NCBI GenBank assembly: GCA_002359055.1
Contig: DEQC01000058.1
Coordinates: 6,749-55,953 of the forward strand
Direction of reading: 5' to 3'
Source: Flavobacteriales bacterium UBA3376
GTDB lineage: Bacteria > Bacteroidota > Bacteroidia > Flavobacteriales > Weeksellaceae
Length of the DNA: 49,205 nt
Shown here: positions 35,161 through 43,042 of the stretch, piece by piece
How positions within the stretch are numbered: position 1 is the first letter of the stretch
Layout: each line of letters starts with the position of its first letter
The notes under the pieces: model-generated
Database searches by the model: none
Seen by the model: only the letters and a program-made list of their open reading frames with translations
What the model was told of the DNA's origin: nothing
Made by a program: the position numbers and the translations under genes

Positions 35161-36440
35161 TAGAAATTGAACTCCTTTCTTAGTTTATCGACATAATCGA
35201 GTTTCTCCCAAGTAAAAAACTCCAAATCTTTAATGATCAATTCATTTGATTCACCTTTATTAAATACTTTATCGGCTATATAAGATTCTCTTCCCATATG
35301 GCCATAAGAAGCTGTTTCTTGATAAATCGGATTTCTTAATTTCAAATTTTGCTCGATTGCAAATGGTCTCAAATCAAAGATTTCGTTGATTTTTTTTGCA
35401 ATTTCACCATCCGTTAAATTAACTTTTGAAGTACCATAAGTATTGATGAACAATCCGCAAGGTTCAGCAACACCAATCGCGTAAGAAACTTGAACTAAAA
35501 CTTCATCTGCAATACCAGCTGCAACCATATTTTTTGCAATATGACGAGTTGCGTATGCGGCACTTCTATCTACTTTTGATGGATCTTTACCACTAAATGC
35601 ACCACCACCATGTGCACCTTTACCACCATAAGTGTCAACGATGATTTTTCTTCCTGTCAAACCAGTATCTCCGTGCGGACCTCCAATCACAAACTTTCCA
35701 GTTGGATTGATTTGGTATTTAATATCAGAAGTAAATAGTTTTTGAATTTCCGGTTTTAATTTAGCGATAACTCTTGGAATTAGAATTTGAACAATGTCTT
35801 TTCTTATTTGTTTCAACATTTCTTCATCAGTATCAAATTCATCATGTTGAGTAGAAATTACGATTGTATCGATTTTAACCGGTTTATGATGGTTTGAATA
35901 TTCAATGGTTACTTGAGATTTTGCATCAGGTCTAAGGTATTTGATCTCATTGTTTTCTCTTCTCAAAGCAGCCAACTCTTTCATTAATTCATGTGCCAAA
36001 TAAATTGGAAGTGGCATATAGTTTTCTGTTTCATTGGTTGCATATCCGAACATCATCCCTTGGTCGCCAGCACCTTGATTATTTGCTCGGGTTTCAAAAT
36101 CAGCATCTATAGGAGCTCTATCTACACCTTGGTTGATATCGGGCGACTGTTCATGTATGGCAGAAAGAACTCCACAAGAGTTTCCACTGAACATATATTC
36201 ATCTTTGGAATAACCAATTTTATTGATGACTTCTCTAGATATTTTTTGAACATCGAGATAAGCTTTTGATTTCACTTCACCAGCAAGTATCACTTGACCT
36301 GTGGTAACCAAAGTTTCACAAGCAACTTTTGAATTGGAATCGTATGCTAAAAAATTATCTATCAGTGCATCTGAAATCTGATCAGCAATTTTATCAGGAT
36401 GCCCTTCAGAGACTGATTCTGAAGTAAATAAATATGACAT
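35160..36440 (-). CDS. metK: S-adenosylmethionine synthase
   Basis: MetK makes SAM from methionine and ATP. The 426-residue protein begins MSYLFTSESVSEGHPDKIAD. It shows the GAGDQGMMFGYATNET motif (substrate loop), VIGGPHGDTGLTGRKIIVD and GGGAFSGKDPSKVDRSAAY, all family-diagnostic. A dedicated -33/-7 promoter and a SAM-II riboswitch lie in the 157 bp before it. Expression should therefore respond to the enzyme's own product. Upstream on the same strand is a methionine gamma-lyase-like gene. Confidence 0.98.
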   Translation of the reverse strand: MSYLFTSESVSEGHPDKIADQISDALIDNFLAYDSNSKVACETLVTTGQVILAGEVKSKAYLDVQKISREVINKIGYSKDEYMFSGNSCGVLSAIHEQSPDINQGVDRAPIDADFETRANNQGAGDQGMMFGYATNETENYMPLPIYLAHELMKELAALRRENNEIKYLRPDAKSQVTIEYSNHHKPVKIDTIVISTQHDEFDTDEEMLKQIRKDIVQILIPRVIAKLKPEIQKLFTSDIKYQINPTGKFVIGGPHGDTGLTGRKIIVDTYGGKGAHGGGAFSGKDPSKVDRSAAYATRHIAKNMVAAGIADEVLVQVSYAIGVAEPCGLFINTYGTSKVNLTDGEIAKKINEIFDLRPFAIEQNLKLRNPIYQETASYGHMGRESYIADKVFNKGESNELIIKDLEFFTWEKLDYVDKLRKEFNF

Positions 36441-36461
36441 AATTAAATAAATTTAAAGCTG

Positions 36462-36475
36462 AAAAAAGATGGATT
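36462..36475 (-). promoter_or_regulatory. Possible expression platform of the SAM-II riboswitch
   Basis: On the minus strand AAUCCAUC (36475-36468) is followed by six U. It can pair perfectly with GAUGGAUU (36530-36523) inside the aptamer's P1/L1. Such a hairpin with a 47-base loop would be exclusive with the pseudoknot. Confidence 0.4.
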
Positions 36476-36479
36476 CCAA

Positions 36480-36536
36480 AAGAAACTGTTTTAGCAATTT
36501 TTAACGAGGTTGCAATCAGACAAATCCATCCTCTTT
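36480..36536 (-). ncRNA. SAM-II riboswitch in the metK leader
   Basis: Read on the minus strand, 36534-36486 fits the compact SAM-II pseudoknot. P1 is made by GAGG and CCUC. L1 is GGAUUUG. The conserved AUUGCAA is present, followed by the A-rich UUAAAAA linker and then GCUAAAAC. CUG pairs with CAG to close the pseudoknot; the solved SAM-II structure uses CC/GG at this place, so the pair covaries. The aptamer lies in the leader of metK, 45 bases before its ATG and behind a promoter. No other SAM-riboswitch class (SAM-I box) fits. The identification is from remembered consensus, not from a covariance search. Confidence 0.88.
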
Positions 36537-36552
36537 CATAAGTTCGAAGTGG

Positions 36553-36583
36553 CAAACTTAATGACTATTTATTAATTTCAAAA
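36553..36583 (-). promoter_or_regulatory. Promoter of metK and its riboswitch
   Basis: The minus strand reads TTTTG (36583-36579), 18 bases, then TAAGTTTG (36560-36553). This is a full TTG / TAnnTTTG match. Transcription would start around 36545, just before the SAM-II aptamer. Confidence 0.68.
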
Positions 36584-36597
36584 GGAAAAAGGCATTT

Positions 36598-37800
36598 TTA
36601 TAAAATGCCTAATTTCATCATACAATCTTTCATCTTTTGATAAGTTCTTTCAACATCGTTGTCTAAACCAATTGAAATACGAATCAAACCATCTGACAAT
36701 CCCATTTCTTTGCGTTCATCTTCTGGGATTTCACTCGAAGTGGAAGAGCCTGGTGCGCTGAACAATGTTTTATAGAAACCTAAGCTCACAGCCAGATAGC
36801 CTAAATTTTCACCTTGCATCATTTCCATCAATTCGTTGGCTTTTTCCAAAGAACCAGCATCAATGGTCAACATTCCACCAAACCCATATTCTTCATTACA
36901 TAATTTTTTGAAAAGTTCATGATTGGGATGACTTGCCAAGCCTGGATAAACTACTTTCACACCCTCTTTTTCAAAAGCTTCTGCTAAATACATCGCATTG
37001 TGGCTATGTTGCTTCATTCTCAGATGAAGTGTTCGCATATTTTTTAAAATACTTGAAGCACGCAAACTATCCATAGTTGGACCTAATAACATGCAGGCTC
37101 CAGTGTTTACATCTCTCAATTCATTGATAAAATCTTGAGTCCCACAAATTACTCCACCAACTGTATCACTACTACCATTGATGAATTTAGTCAAACTGTG
37201 AATAACCACATCAACTCCGAAATTTTTAGGTGAAATAATTAAAGGTGAAAAGGTGTTATCAACTACCAATTTCAGATTGTGTTTTTTGGCTAATTCAGAA
37301 AGACCTTCTAAATCTGAAACTTCTAAAAGTGGATTGCTCAAACTTTCACAGTAAATCACTTTTGTGTTTTCTGTAATTGCATTTTCAACTTTTTCTAGGT
37401 TTGTGATATCTACAAATGAAGTTTGAATATTAAGTTTTGGCAAGAAGTTTTTCATAAAGGCATAAGTACCTCCATAAATTGTTCTACTTGAAACGATTTC
37501 GTCTCCACTTTGACAAAGTTGCAATACAACTGAAGTAATTGCTCCCATACCTGAAGCCGTTACGTTTGCTGCTTCTGTATTTTCCATAGCAGCAAGTGCT
37601 TCCCCCAAATACAAATTACTTGGCGAAGAATGGCGTGAATACAAATAACACCCGTCTGTATTTCCTTCAAAAGTATCGAACATCGTTTTGGCCGAAAGGA
37701 AAGTATAAGTTGACGAATCAGAAATGGATGGATTTACTCCACCAAACTCTCCAAAATATTGCAAATCTTGAATTTTATCTGCTGGTTTATGTTTTTTCAT
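36598..37800 (-). CDS. Methionine gamma-lyase / Cys-Met metabolism PLP enzyme
   Basis: This 400-residue pyridoxal-phosphate enzyme belongs to the trans-sulfuration family (cystathionine gamma-synthase, gamma-lyase, methionine gamma-lyase). It has SRHSSPSNLYLGEALAAMEN early, the PLP-stacking segment SSRTIYGGTYAF, the aspartate in VVDNTFSPLIISP, and the Schiff-base lysine in IHSLTKFINGSSDTVGG. The late loop YKTLFSAPGSSTSSEIP is also typical. Family members differ in substrate. The divergent Lrp/AsnC regulator and adjacent metK favour methionine or homocysteine breakdown. A palindrome sits between the -33 and -7 boxes of its promoter. Confidence 0.82.
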   Translation of the reverse strand: MKKHKPADKIQDLQYFGEFGGVNPSISDSSTYTFLSAKTMFDTFEGNTDGCYLYSRHSSPSNLYLGEALAAMENTEAANVTASGMGAITSVVLQLCQSGDEIVSSRTIYGGTYAFMKNFLPKLNIQTSFVDITNLEKVENAITENTKVIYCESLSNPLLEVSDLEGLSELAKKHNLKLVVDNTFSPLIISPKNFGVDVVIHSLTKFINGSSDTVGGVICGTQDFINELRDVNTGACMLLGPTMDSLRASSILKNMRTLHLRMKQHSHNAMYLAEAFEKEGVKVVYPGLASHPNHELFKKLCNEEYGFGGMLTIDAGSLEKANELMEMMQGENLGYLAVSLGFYKTLFSAPGSSTSSEIPEDERKEMGLSDGLIRISIGLDNDVERTYQKMKDCMMKLGIL

Positions 37801-37822
37801 TATAAATTAAATTTTATTTCAT

Positions 37823-37853
37823 CAAAGTAAAGTATTATTAGAATAATAATCAA
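37823..37853 (-). promoter_or_regulatory. Promoter and putative operator of the methionine gamma-lyase gene
   Basis: On the minus strand TTG (37853-37851), 20 bases, then TTACTTTG (37830-37823) give a near-consensus promoter. The spacer is filled by a perfect dyad attatta gaa taataat (37834-37850), a likely binding site for the divergent Lrp-type regulator. Confidence 0.5.
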
Positions 37854-37957
37854 CCACTTTTATATGTAATTGATTAATTATTTATAAAAATTAAATTTAA
37901 CAGATAATTTATCATAAATTTATTTGATTTTTGTATTTAAGCTTAATATTTATCAAT

Positions 37958-38416
37958 ATGGAATTGGACACTATAGATTTAAAGTTATTGAATTTATTGC
38001 AGGAAGACTGTAAAATGACCAATAAGCAATTGTCCTTAAAACTGGATTTATCGGCCACAGCAATTTACGAGCGTGTAAGAAAACTTGAGCGAAATGGGAT
38101 AATTGAGAAATATACAGTTTTACTCAATGGGAAATTATTGGGCAAAGAATTGTTGGTATTTACACATGTGAAATTGGTCAGACATTCCAAAGAAAATATT
38201 GCAAATTTTGAAAAGCAAATTTCCCAAATCAATGAAGTTCATGAGTGTCATCACATCAGCGGTGATTATGATTACATTCTAAAAATGAGTTTTAATGGGA
38301 TGGATGATTATAGAAATTTTATGTTCAATAAGTTAACAGCTATTCCAAGTATTGGAAGTACGCATAGTATTTTTGTAATCAACGAAGTAAAAAACGAAAT
38401 TGGGTATAGGTTTTAA
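37958..38416 (+). CDS. Lrp/AsnC family transcriptional regulator
   Basis: This is a 152-residue regulator. The N-terminal winged helix-turn-helix (about 1-60) has LDTIDLKLLNLLQEDCKMTN, LSLKLDLSATAIYERVRKLE and GIIEKYTVLL. The C-terminal RAM effector domain (about 65-150) has VHECHHISGDYDYILKMSF, with the GDYDY motif that binds amino acids in the family. The frame extends to a TTG at 37931, but ATG 37958 gives the standard start. It is divergent from the methionine gamma-lyase-like gene, so it probably controls that gene in response to an amino acid, perhaps methionine. Confidence 0.93.
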   Translation: MELDTIDLKLLNLLQEDCKMTNKQLSLKLDLSATAIYERVRKLERNGIIEKYTVLLNGKLLGKELLVFTHVKLVRHSKENIANFEKQISQINEVHECHHISGDYDYILKMSFNGMDDYRNFMFNKLTAIPSIGSTHSIFVINEVKNEIGYRF

Positions 38417-38445
38417 TTTTTATTTAAATAATAGATTGATACTAA

Positions 38446-38489
38446 ATAAAAAAAATGAAACCGCTAACATTTAGCAAATTAGCGGTTTC
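38446..38489 (-). terminator. Terminator of the curli operon
   Basis: An 11-bp stem (38457-38467 with 38479-38489) has an 11-base loop. It is followed on the minus strand by an eight-base T run. It lies just after the stop of the last curli-operon gene and is also behind the plus-strand Lrp gene. Confidence 0.75.
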
Positions 38490-38541
38490 TCAAGTTTAGG
38501 TAGGGTTAGTTAGGTATAATCATTAATTTCTTCAATTTTTA

Positions 38542-40029
38542 TTATTTATAATCCGGCATTTGAGCATCGAACAAAATCAATTCTCTTGATTCAGGTTCAT
38601 CAAATTTAATCATATAAATCGAATGAGTTGATAGGAGATCATTTGATGTATTGGTGAATATAATTCCACTATCATCAGGAGTGAAAGTCGGATCAATATC
38701 AATTGTGCCCGTTGGTTTTTCGCTTAATATTGAAAAATCTTCTATGGAAGAATCGCTGAAATTATAGATTAAAATCCTGGTGTCAAGTTGTCTATATTCA
38801 TTGTCTTGATATCCTGAAACATCATGAGTAAATAGTAATTTATCACCCGTTATGTTCCAATCCAAACCGCCTACAGCTCCATTTTGATTTTCGAAAATCG
38901 TTTCGATATGAGCACCTGTAGAACTCAATATATGTATTTTGGCTTGGTAACCATAAATATCGTTTGTCACTATAGCGATTTTACTGCCATCATAGCTCCA
39001 TGCGCACTTCGTAATAAAATGTCCATCTGGCGTTTGATAAATCTGATGTTGTCCAGTTCCGTCACTATTTACCATATAAAGCACGTCGAAACTTGGGAAA
39101 ATGAATTTGCTTCCATCTTTATGCCATGCAAAATCTAAGTAGTTCGAACGGAAACCATTGAGTGGAACTTGGCTAATTTGTTGTTTATTTTCGCCATTTA
39201 AATCAGAGGTCATCAAATGTGTTTGACCTGCAATAGTTTGTAAAAATGCGATTTTATTGGCCACATTATTTTTATGAGGCCTCCAGCTTGAATAAGCAGA
39301 ATTAGTTATATTGATAGTTTCATCCAAGTTAGTGGATCTGATCATATAGTTTCCATTTTCGATTTGAACAAAATGATATCTATATTCTGGATTTTGTCTA
39401 ACTGTAAATTGGCTTGAACTACTAAAGACTTCATCATTAATCCCATCACTTACAACAACTTGCCAAGTGTAAGTTGCACCAAAATGTAGATTATTTAACG
39501 CCAAAGTATCATAAACCAAATCCTCAAACTCAATTTGGTTATTGCTGAGATTATCGCTGAGCAAAACTCTATAAGTTAAGCTATCTCCATCAGGATCCGT
39601 ACTGCTCCATTGTAAAACCAAATCGTTGGGTTGATCTACAGATAAATTTTCAGGAGAAATTAATTCTGGAGTAGAAGGAGGTCTATTGAGAGTTTCATCG
39701 GTAATCATTTCAAAATCAATAGAAACTGTTTGATCGTATTGAGTTATACTAAAAGCTTTTACTTCAGTAACATAACCATTTAATTCTGCCATGACAGAAT
39801 AATCTCCCATAGGAATTGCTTCTAAAATTTCGAAGTTTCCGTCTTCATCAGAATAGACAGTTAGGGTAGATGGGGTAGTAGTAATTTTCACATTTACCAA
39901 TGGTTCATGAGTTAATTCTAAGCGAACGGTACCATATAAAGTACCTTTTTCATTCCCATCAATGAGGTCTTCACTACATCCAAGTAGTAAAATTAGGCTG
40001 AATAAATATATAAAGTGAATTGTTTTCAT
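38542..40029 (-). CDS. Curli-operon lipoprotein with carboxypeptidase-regulatory-like, Fn3 and TolB-like propeller domains
   Basis: The 495-residue protein has a lipobox LLLGC (Cys18). A carboxypeptidase-regulatory-like domain (about 29-112, GTLYGTVRLELTHEPLVNV, then SDEDGNFEI) is followed by an Fn3-like domain (about 116-215, PPSTPELISPENL, DPDGDSLTYRV, GATYTWQVVVSDG). A WD40/TolB-type propeller (about 220-490) follows, with repeats such as WHKDGSKFIFPSF and WSYDGSKIAIVTN. It starts 7 bp after the csgG stop and is the last gene before the terminator, so it belongs to the curli operon. It has no counterpart in E. coli. I infer an envelope-anchored accessory factor of curli secretion or attachment. 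Confidence 0.75.
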   Translation of the reverse strand: MKTIHFIYLFSLILLLGCSEDLIDGNEKGTLYGTVRLELTHEPLVNVKITTTPSTLTVYSDEDGNFEILEAIPMGDYSVMAELNGYVTEVKAFSITQYDQTVSIDFEMITDETLNRPPSTPELISPENLSVDQPNDLVLQWSSTDPDGDSLTYRVLLSDNLSNNQIEFEDLVYDTLALNNLHFGATYTWQVVVSDGINDEVFSSSSQFTVRQNPEYRYHFVQIENGNYMIRSTNLDETINITNSAYSSWRPHKNNVANKIAFLQTIAGQTHLMTSDLNGENKQQISQVPLNGFRSNYLDFAWHKDGSKFIFPSFDVLYMVNSDGTGQHQIYQTPDGHFITKCAWSYDGSKIAIVTNDIYGYQAKIHILSSTGAHIETIFENQNGAVGGLDWNITGDKLLFTHDVSGYQDNEYRQLDTRILIYNFSDSSIEDFSILSEKPTGTIDIDPTFTPDDSGIIFTNTSNDLLSTHSIYMIKFDEPESRELILFDAQMPDYK

Positions 40030-40036
40030 AATTGAA

Positions 40037-41410
40037 TTATTTGAACTTATTACCGAAATTGTACTGAATACCTATACCAATTTGCAGGAAATGGTCATCT
40101 CTTTTACCACTGACTAAACCGTCCCAATCGTCATCCATCCCGATGTTATAAGATCCAAATCCTCTAATTCCAATATTAGGAGTTGCCATATATTCAAATC
40201 CAGCTCCGAACTGAGTTTTGAATTTATTTTTCTTATCCTCACCTTTCATGTCATTTATCAAACCAAAACCACCGAATAGGAAAGGACTAAAATCATTGAA
40301 AGGCAATGTCAAATACTCTAAATCTAAGTCATAAGTCATAAATTCAGATTTAAAGTATTCTTTAGAACCCAATTGTTGATAGCCAATTGAAAGGTTGAGA
40401 TTAAAATAATCAGAAAAATTATATTTGACATTGGCTTTACCACCAGGTCTTAAAGTATTGGTTTTATAATCACCTTTAAGGTTATTGAATGTATAAGCAA
40501 CACCAAATGATATTTTTGAGCGTCTGTCTCTTTCCCAATTCCCTTTGCCAACTATTCTTTTATTGCTTTCGTTAATTTCATAATAATATTCGTCTAATAA
40601 TTCATCAGCTAAAAGTACATCTTCAGGAGAAGTATCCCAGATTTTATCTTTGACACCTTCTAAAATCAGCATGTATACGGCTTTATTGATAGCTTCTGTC
40701 ACTGCCATTTGCACAGGTTCATTATTGGTAACTCCCAATTCAGCTTCCATCAATCTATCCGGATCAATATATCGGAACATACTTGCACTCAATGATTGAG
40801 AGAGTATAGTTTTAGAAGTATAGACTGTTTTTAAAATCTTCCCACTATTGGTAGAAACCGCTCTTAAATAAACGGTAATTCTATCTTGTCTATATTCGGT
40901 TGAACCTCCAATTCCAAAGTAACGTGCACCCGCACCGCCAGTGAGTATATTGGTATCATAAGAAATCACACCTCCTTCCAATAAGATACCTGCAAAAAGT
41001 AGTGGTGGCAAATGATTTGATGTGTTATCGTTTGAATACTCTTGACGAGTAGTTCTGATAATTTGTCTTTCATTTAATAAGTTACCAATATTTTCTCTTT
41101 CAATTGGAATAAACCACTTGCTATCTTCCAAAGATTTGATCAAGATAGTTGTCAATCCTTGAGGAACTGCAGTACTCCAATTAGCGCCTAATTCAGAAGA
41201 TTTGTATTGACCAGTTTGGTCTCGAAATTTGTAAACACCAACCACCACTTGTTCTTTAGGCGTCGGTAACTTTTCGAAATCTCTTTCTGTAGCTGTAATT
41301 TCTCCTATATGTGAACGATGTTCTACACCACCAGGAGGAGTCATAAATATGCCACAACTTTGAAACAAAAGTAAAATGGCTAAAAAAACGATGTAAATAG
41401 GGGGATTCAT
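40037..41410 (-). CDS. csgG: Curli secretion channel CsgG with C-terminal outer-membrane barrel extension
   Basis: CsgG is the nonameric outer-membrane lipoprotein channel through which curlin is exported. Lipobox LFQSC gives Cys19. The CsgG domain (about 45-275) is clear: VVVGVYKFRDQTGQYKS, GLTTILIKSLEDSKWFIPIE, NLLNERQIIRTTRQE, LLFAGILLEGGVISYDTN and ITVYLRAVSTNSGKIL. E. coli CsgG is 277 residues. Here about 165 more follow, reading as eight or so amphipathic strands (KISFGVAYTFNNL through FLQIGIGIQYNFG), an OMP-barrel domain fused to the channel. It lies between csgF and the lipoprotein gene. Confidence 0.92.
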   Translation of the reverse strand: MNPPIYIVFLAILLLFQSCGIFMTPPGGVEHRSHIGEITATERDFEKLPTPKEQVVVGVYKFRDQTGQYKSSELGANWSTAVPQGLTTILIKSLEDSKWFIPIERENIGNLLNERQIIRTTRQEYSNDNTSNHLPPLLFAGILLEGGVISYDTNILTGGAGARYFGIGGSTEYRQDRITVYLRAVSTNSGKILKTVYTSKTILSQSLSASMFRYIDPDRLMEAELGVTNNEPVQMAVTEAINKAVYMLILEGVKDKIWDTSPEDVLLADELLDEYYYEINESNKRIVGKGNWERDRRSKISFGVAYTFNNLKGDYKTNTLRPGGKANVKYNFSDYFNLNLSIGYQQLGSKEYFKSEFMTYDLDLEYLTLPFNDFSPFLFGGFGLINDMKGEDKKNKFKTQFGAGFEYMATPNIGIRGFGSYNIGMDDDWDGLVSGKRDDHFLQIGIGIQYNFGNKFK

Positions 41411-41428
41411 ATAATTAAGTTTAAATGG

Positions 41429-41845
41429 TTATATTATGATTTGTGTTGATTCTCCTGTGTCTGTATCAATAATTGTAATTATTGAACCGGAACGTGTATC
41501 ATCTATAGTAATGATCAATCCGCCGATATCATAGGTACCGCTTTCTAAGCCAGAACCAGATCCTGAACCAGTTTCACCTCCAAACAAACCTCTTGTCAGC
41601 TGGTTCAAAACTTGTCTTTTCACAGAATCTGAAAAAGTACTGATTGGACTATTGTTATAACCATAATCAGCAGTTTGTTTGAATGGATTTTGTACTTCTG
41701 CAGATTGTAACAACCATGAATAGTTTAGGTAGTTTCCTCCAAAAGCTGGGTTTACTGGTTGATAAGATAATTGTTGAGCTTCTATTTTACTGCAGAGAGA
41801 AATAAAAATAATGCCAGCAATTATGTATAAAGTTTTCATTTTCAT
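41429..41845 (-). CDS. csgF: Curli assembly factor CsgF
   Basis: CsgF caps CsgG at the cell surface and nucleates curlin with CsgB. A signal peptide (about 1-23, ending IEAQ) gives a mature N-terminus with the diagnostic motif NPAFGGNYLNYSWLLQSAE, the part that inserts into the CsgG pore in E. coli. A Gly/Ser-rich stretch (ETGSGSGSGLESG) and a short beta C-terminus follow. The 138 residues match the family. It lies in order csgE-csgF-csgG, with gaps of 5 and 18 bp. Confidence 0.93.
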   Translation of the reverse strand: MKMKTLYIIAGIIFISLCSKIEAQQLSYQPVNPAFGGNYLNYSWLLQSAEVQNPFKQTADYGYNNSPISTFSDSVKRQVLNQLTRGLFGGETGSGSGSGLESGTYDIGGLIITIDDTRSGSIITIIDTDTGESTQIII

Positions 41846-41850
41846 AGGTT

Positions 41851-42573
41851 TTAGTAGTTAAACTCTTGTCTTATTTTTTCTTTATTTTCAGAATATATTA
41901 CTATTCTTCTTAGAGCAATAATTGCTTGTTGTTTAGTGTATTCCTGGTCGGGATTCGAAAAAAACTCATAAACTTTGTCGTAATCGATGGTTACACTAAT
42001 TATACTTGTTTGCCCTCTATAGGGCAGTTCTGAGACTGTGATTATAAAGGGAAATTTTTCAGGTAATTGATTATACATCGAAAACAATTCATCATAAAAA
42101 TCAGATCCAAATTTTGTTTTTGTTTCATCGATAACTAAACCTCGAATCATAAGTTCAGTTTCATTTACTTTTGACAAGGCCATGCCTTCAATTTCAATAG
42201 AATCTTTAACTATTAATTCATTTTTTTCTTCATCGCGTATATACAAATGAGCTATAATTTTTTGTTGATCCGACAAGTTCACTTGAGTATTGGCCAATCT
42301 TTTAGATTCATGCGGTTCAAGTGTAAATCTGCCGGACTGTCTGTTAACTGACAAATTATTTTTGCTATCGGTCTTTCTTACGAGCAATAAATAATTATAT
42401 TCAAAATACAAGGTCGTATGGTTTTGAATCGTTGGATGAATGTTGATCATTAAACCATTACGCTCGACATTGATCTTTGTTGTAATTTGACTTTCATCTG
42501 TACTCTCGTTCTGAGCGAAAGTTTGAATTGAAAGTAAAATCAAACAAAGCAATATGGTCGATTTTTGTATCAT
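41851..42573 (-). CDS. csgE: Curli assembly factor CsgE with N-terminal CsgH-like domain
   Basis: CsgE is the periplasmic adaptor that caps CsgG and selects curlin for export. The 240-residue protein is about twice the length of E. coli CsgE. After a signal peptide (1-20), residues 30-130 form a beta-sandwich-like domain with YNYLLLVRKTDSKNNLSVNR then SGRFTLEPHESKRLANTQV. It resembles CsgH/CsgC-type curlin-aggregation inhibitors. Residues 138-240 are the CsgE domain: IRGLVIDETKTKFGSDFYDEL, then IITVSELPYRGQTSIISV. The ATG overlaps the csgB-like stop (ATGA), so it is translationally coupled. Confidence 0.88.
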   Translation of the reverse strand: MIQKSTILLCLILLSIQTFAQNESTDESQITTKINVERNGLMINIHPTIQNHTTLYFEYNYLLLVRKTDSKNNLSVNRQSGRFTLEPHESKRLANTQVNLSDQQKIIAHLYIRDEEKNELIVKDSIEIEGMALSKVNETELMIRGLVIDETKTKFGSDFYDELFSMYNQLPEKFPFIITVSELPYRGQTSIISVTIDYDKVYEFFSNPDQEYTKQQAIIALRRIVIYSENKEKIRQEFNY

Positions 42574-42935
42574 GGATAATTTCTTATTAACACATTTCTA
42601 TTGTCGCCCTGTATATTTATAATAACATTGTCCATTATCTGATTGTTCCCAACCACTTCAACATGAGTGTTATGTCCTTCAACATTAATATTTAAATTCG
42701 AAGGGAGTATAGATGTTTCTGTATAATAAAACTGTTGTGAGCTTCCGTTTTGAATCAGCGTTAGTTCTTTAGCATTAACTTCTGCAGTATTGTTGTTACC
42801 ATATTGCAAGATCTGGGTTGAGTAATTGCCATTATTTTGTGTAATATAATTCAACAATTCTGCTTCATTCAATGTTTGGGCTTTCAAACCACACATGAAG
42901 AGAGTACTCACAAGGGTTATAATTAAAGTTTTCAT
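42570..42935 (-). CDS. csgB: CsgB-like minor curlin / curlin-associated protein
   Basis: This short secreted protein (121 residues) has a signal peptide (about 1-20). It contains curlin-type repeat pieces: STQILQYGNNNTAEVNAK, then LIQNGSSQQFYY, and a later NINVEGHNTHVEVVGNNQ. The mature protein is mostly predicted strands rich in Asn and Gln. Its place between csgA and csgE, and the 4-bp overlap with csgE, fit the curlin nucleator CsgB, although the repeat pattern is much weaker than in csgA. An alternative is a curlin-associated cap protein, so the symbol is tentative. Confidence 0.6.
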   Translation of the reverse strand: MKTLIITLVSTLFMCGLKAQTLNEAELLNYITQNNGNYSTQILQYGNNNTAEVNAKELTLIQNGSSQQFYYTETSILPSNLNINVEGHNTHVEVVGNNQIMDNVIINIQGDNRNVLIRNYP

Positions 42936-42962
42936 AATATTTGAATAAAGAGTTTTAAAGTA

Positions 42963-43016
42963 GAACTGCCCTAAAAATTTACCTCCCCCATTTTGTGGTA
43001 AACTTTAGGACAGCTC
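42963..43016 (-). promoter_or_regulatory. Large intercistronic hairpin between csgA and csgB-like gene
   Basis: On the minus strand, arms of 20 and 21 bases (43016-42997 and 42983-42963) pair along nearly their whole length with two G-U pairs and one small bulge. They enclose a 13-base loop ending in GGGGGA. No U tract follows, so it looks like an RNA-stabilising or processing element, or a partial attenuator, not a classical terminator. Confidence 0.7.
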
Positions 43017-43042
43017 TGTAAAAAATAATACTTAATATTTTC

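Noticed and set aside
36480..36536. SAM-I (S box) riboswitch
   Set aside because: The four-way-junction sequence blocks of SAM-I are absent, while the short pseudoknot motifs of SAM-II fit throughout.
42963..43016. Ordinary intrinsic terminator after csgA
   Set aside because: No U tract follows the stem, and csgB-csgE-csgF-csgG downstream have no clear promoter of their own; they need read-through or processing.
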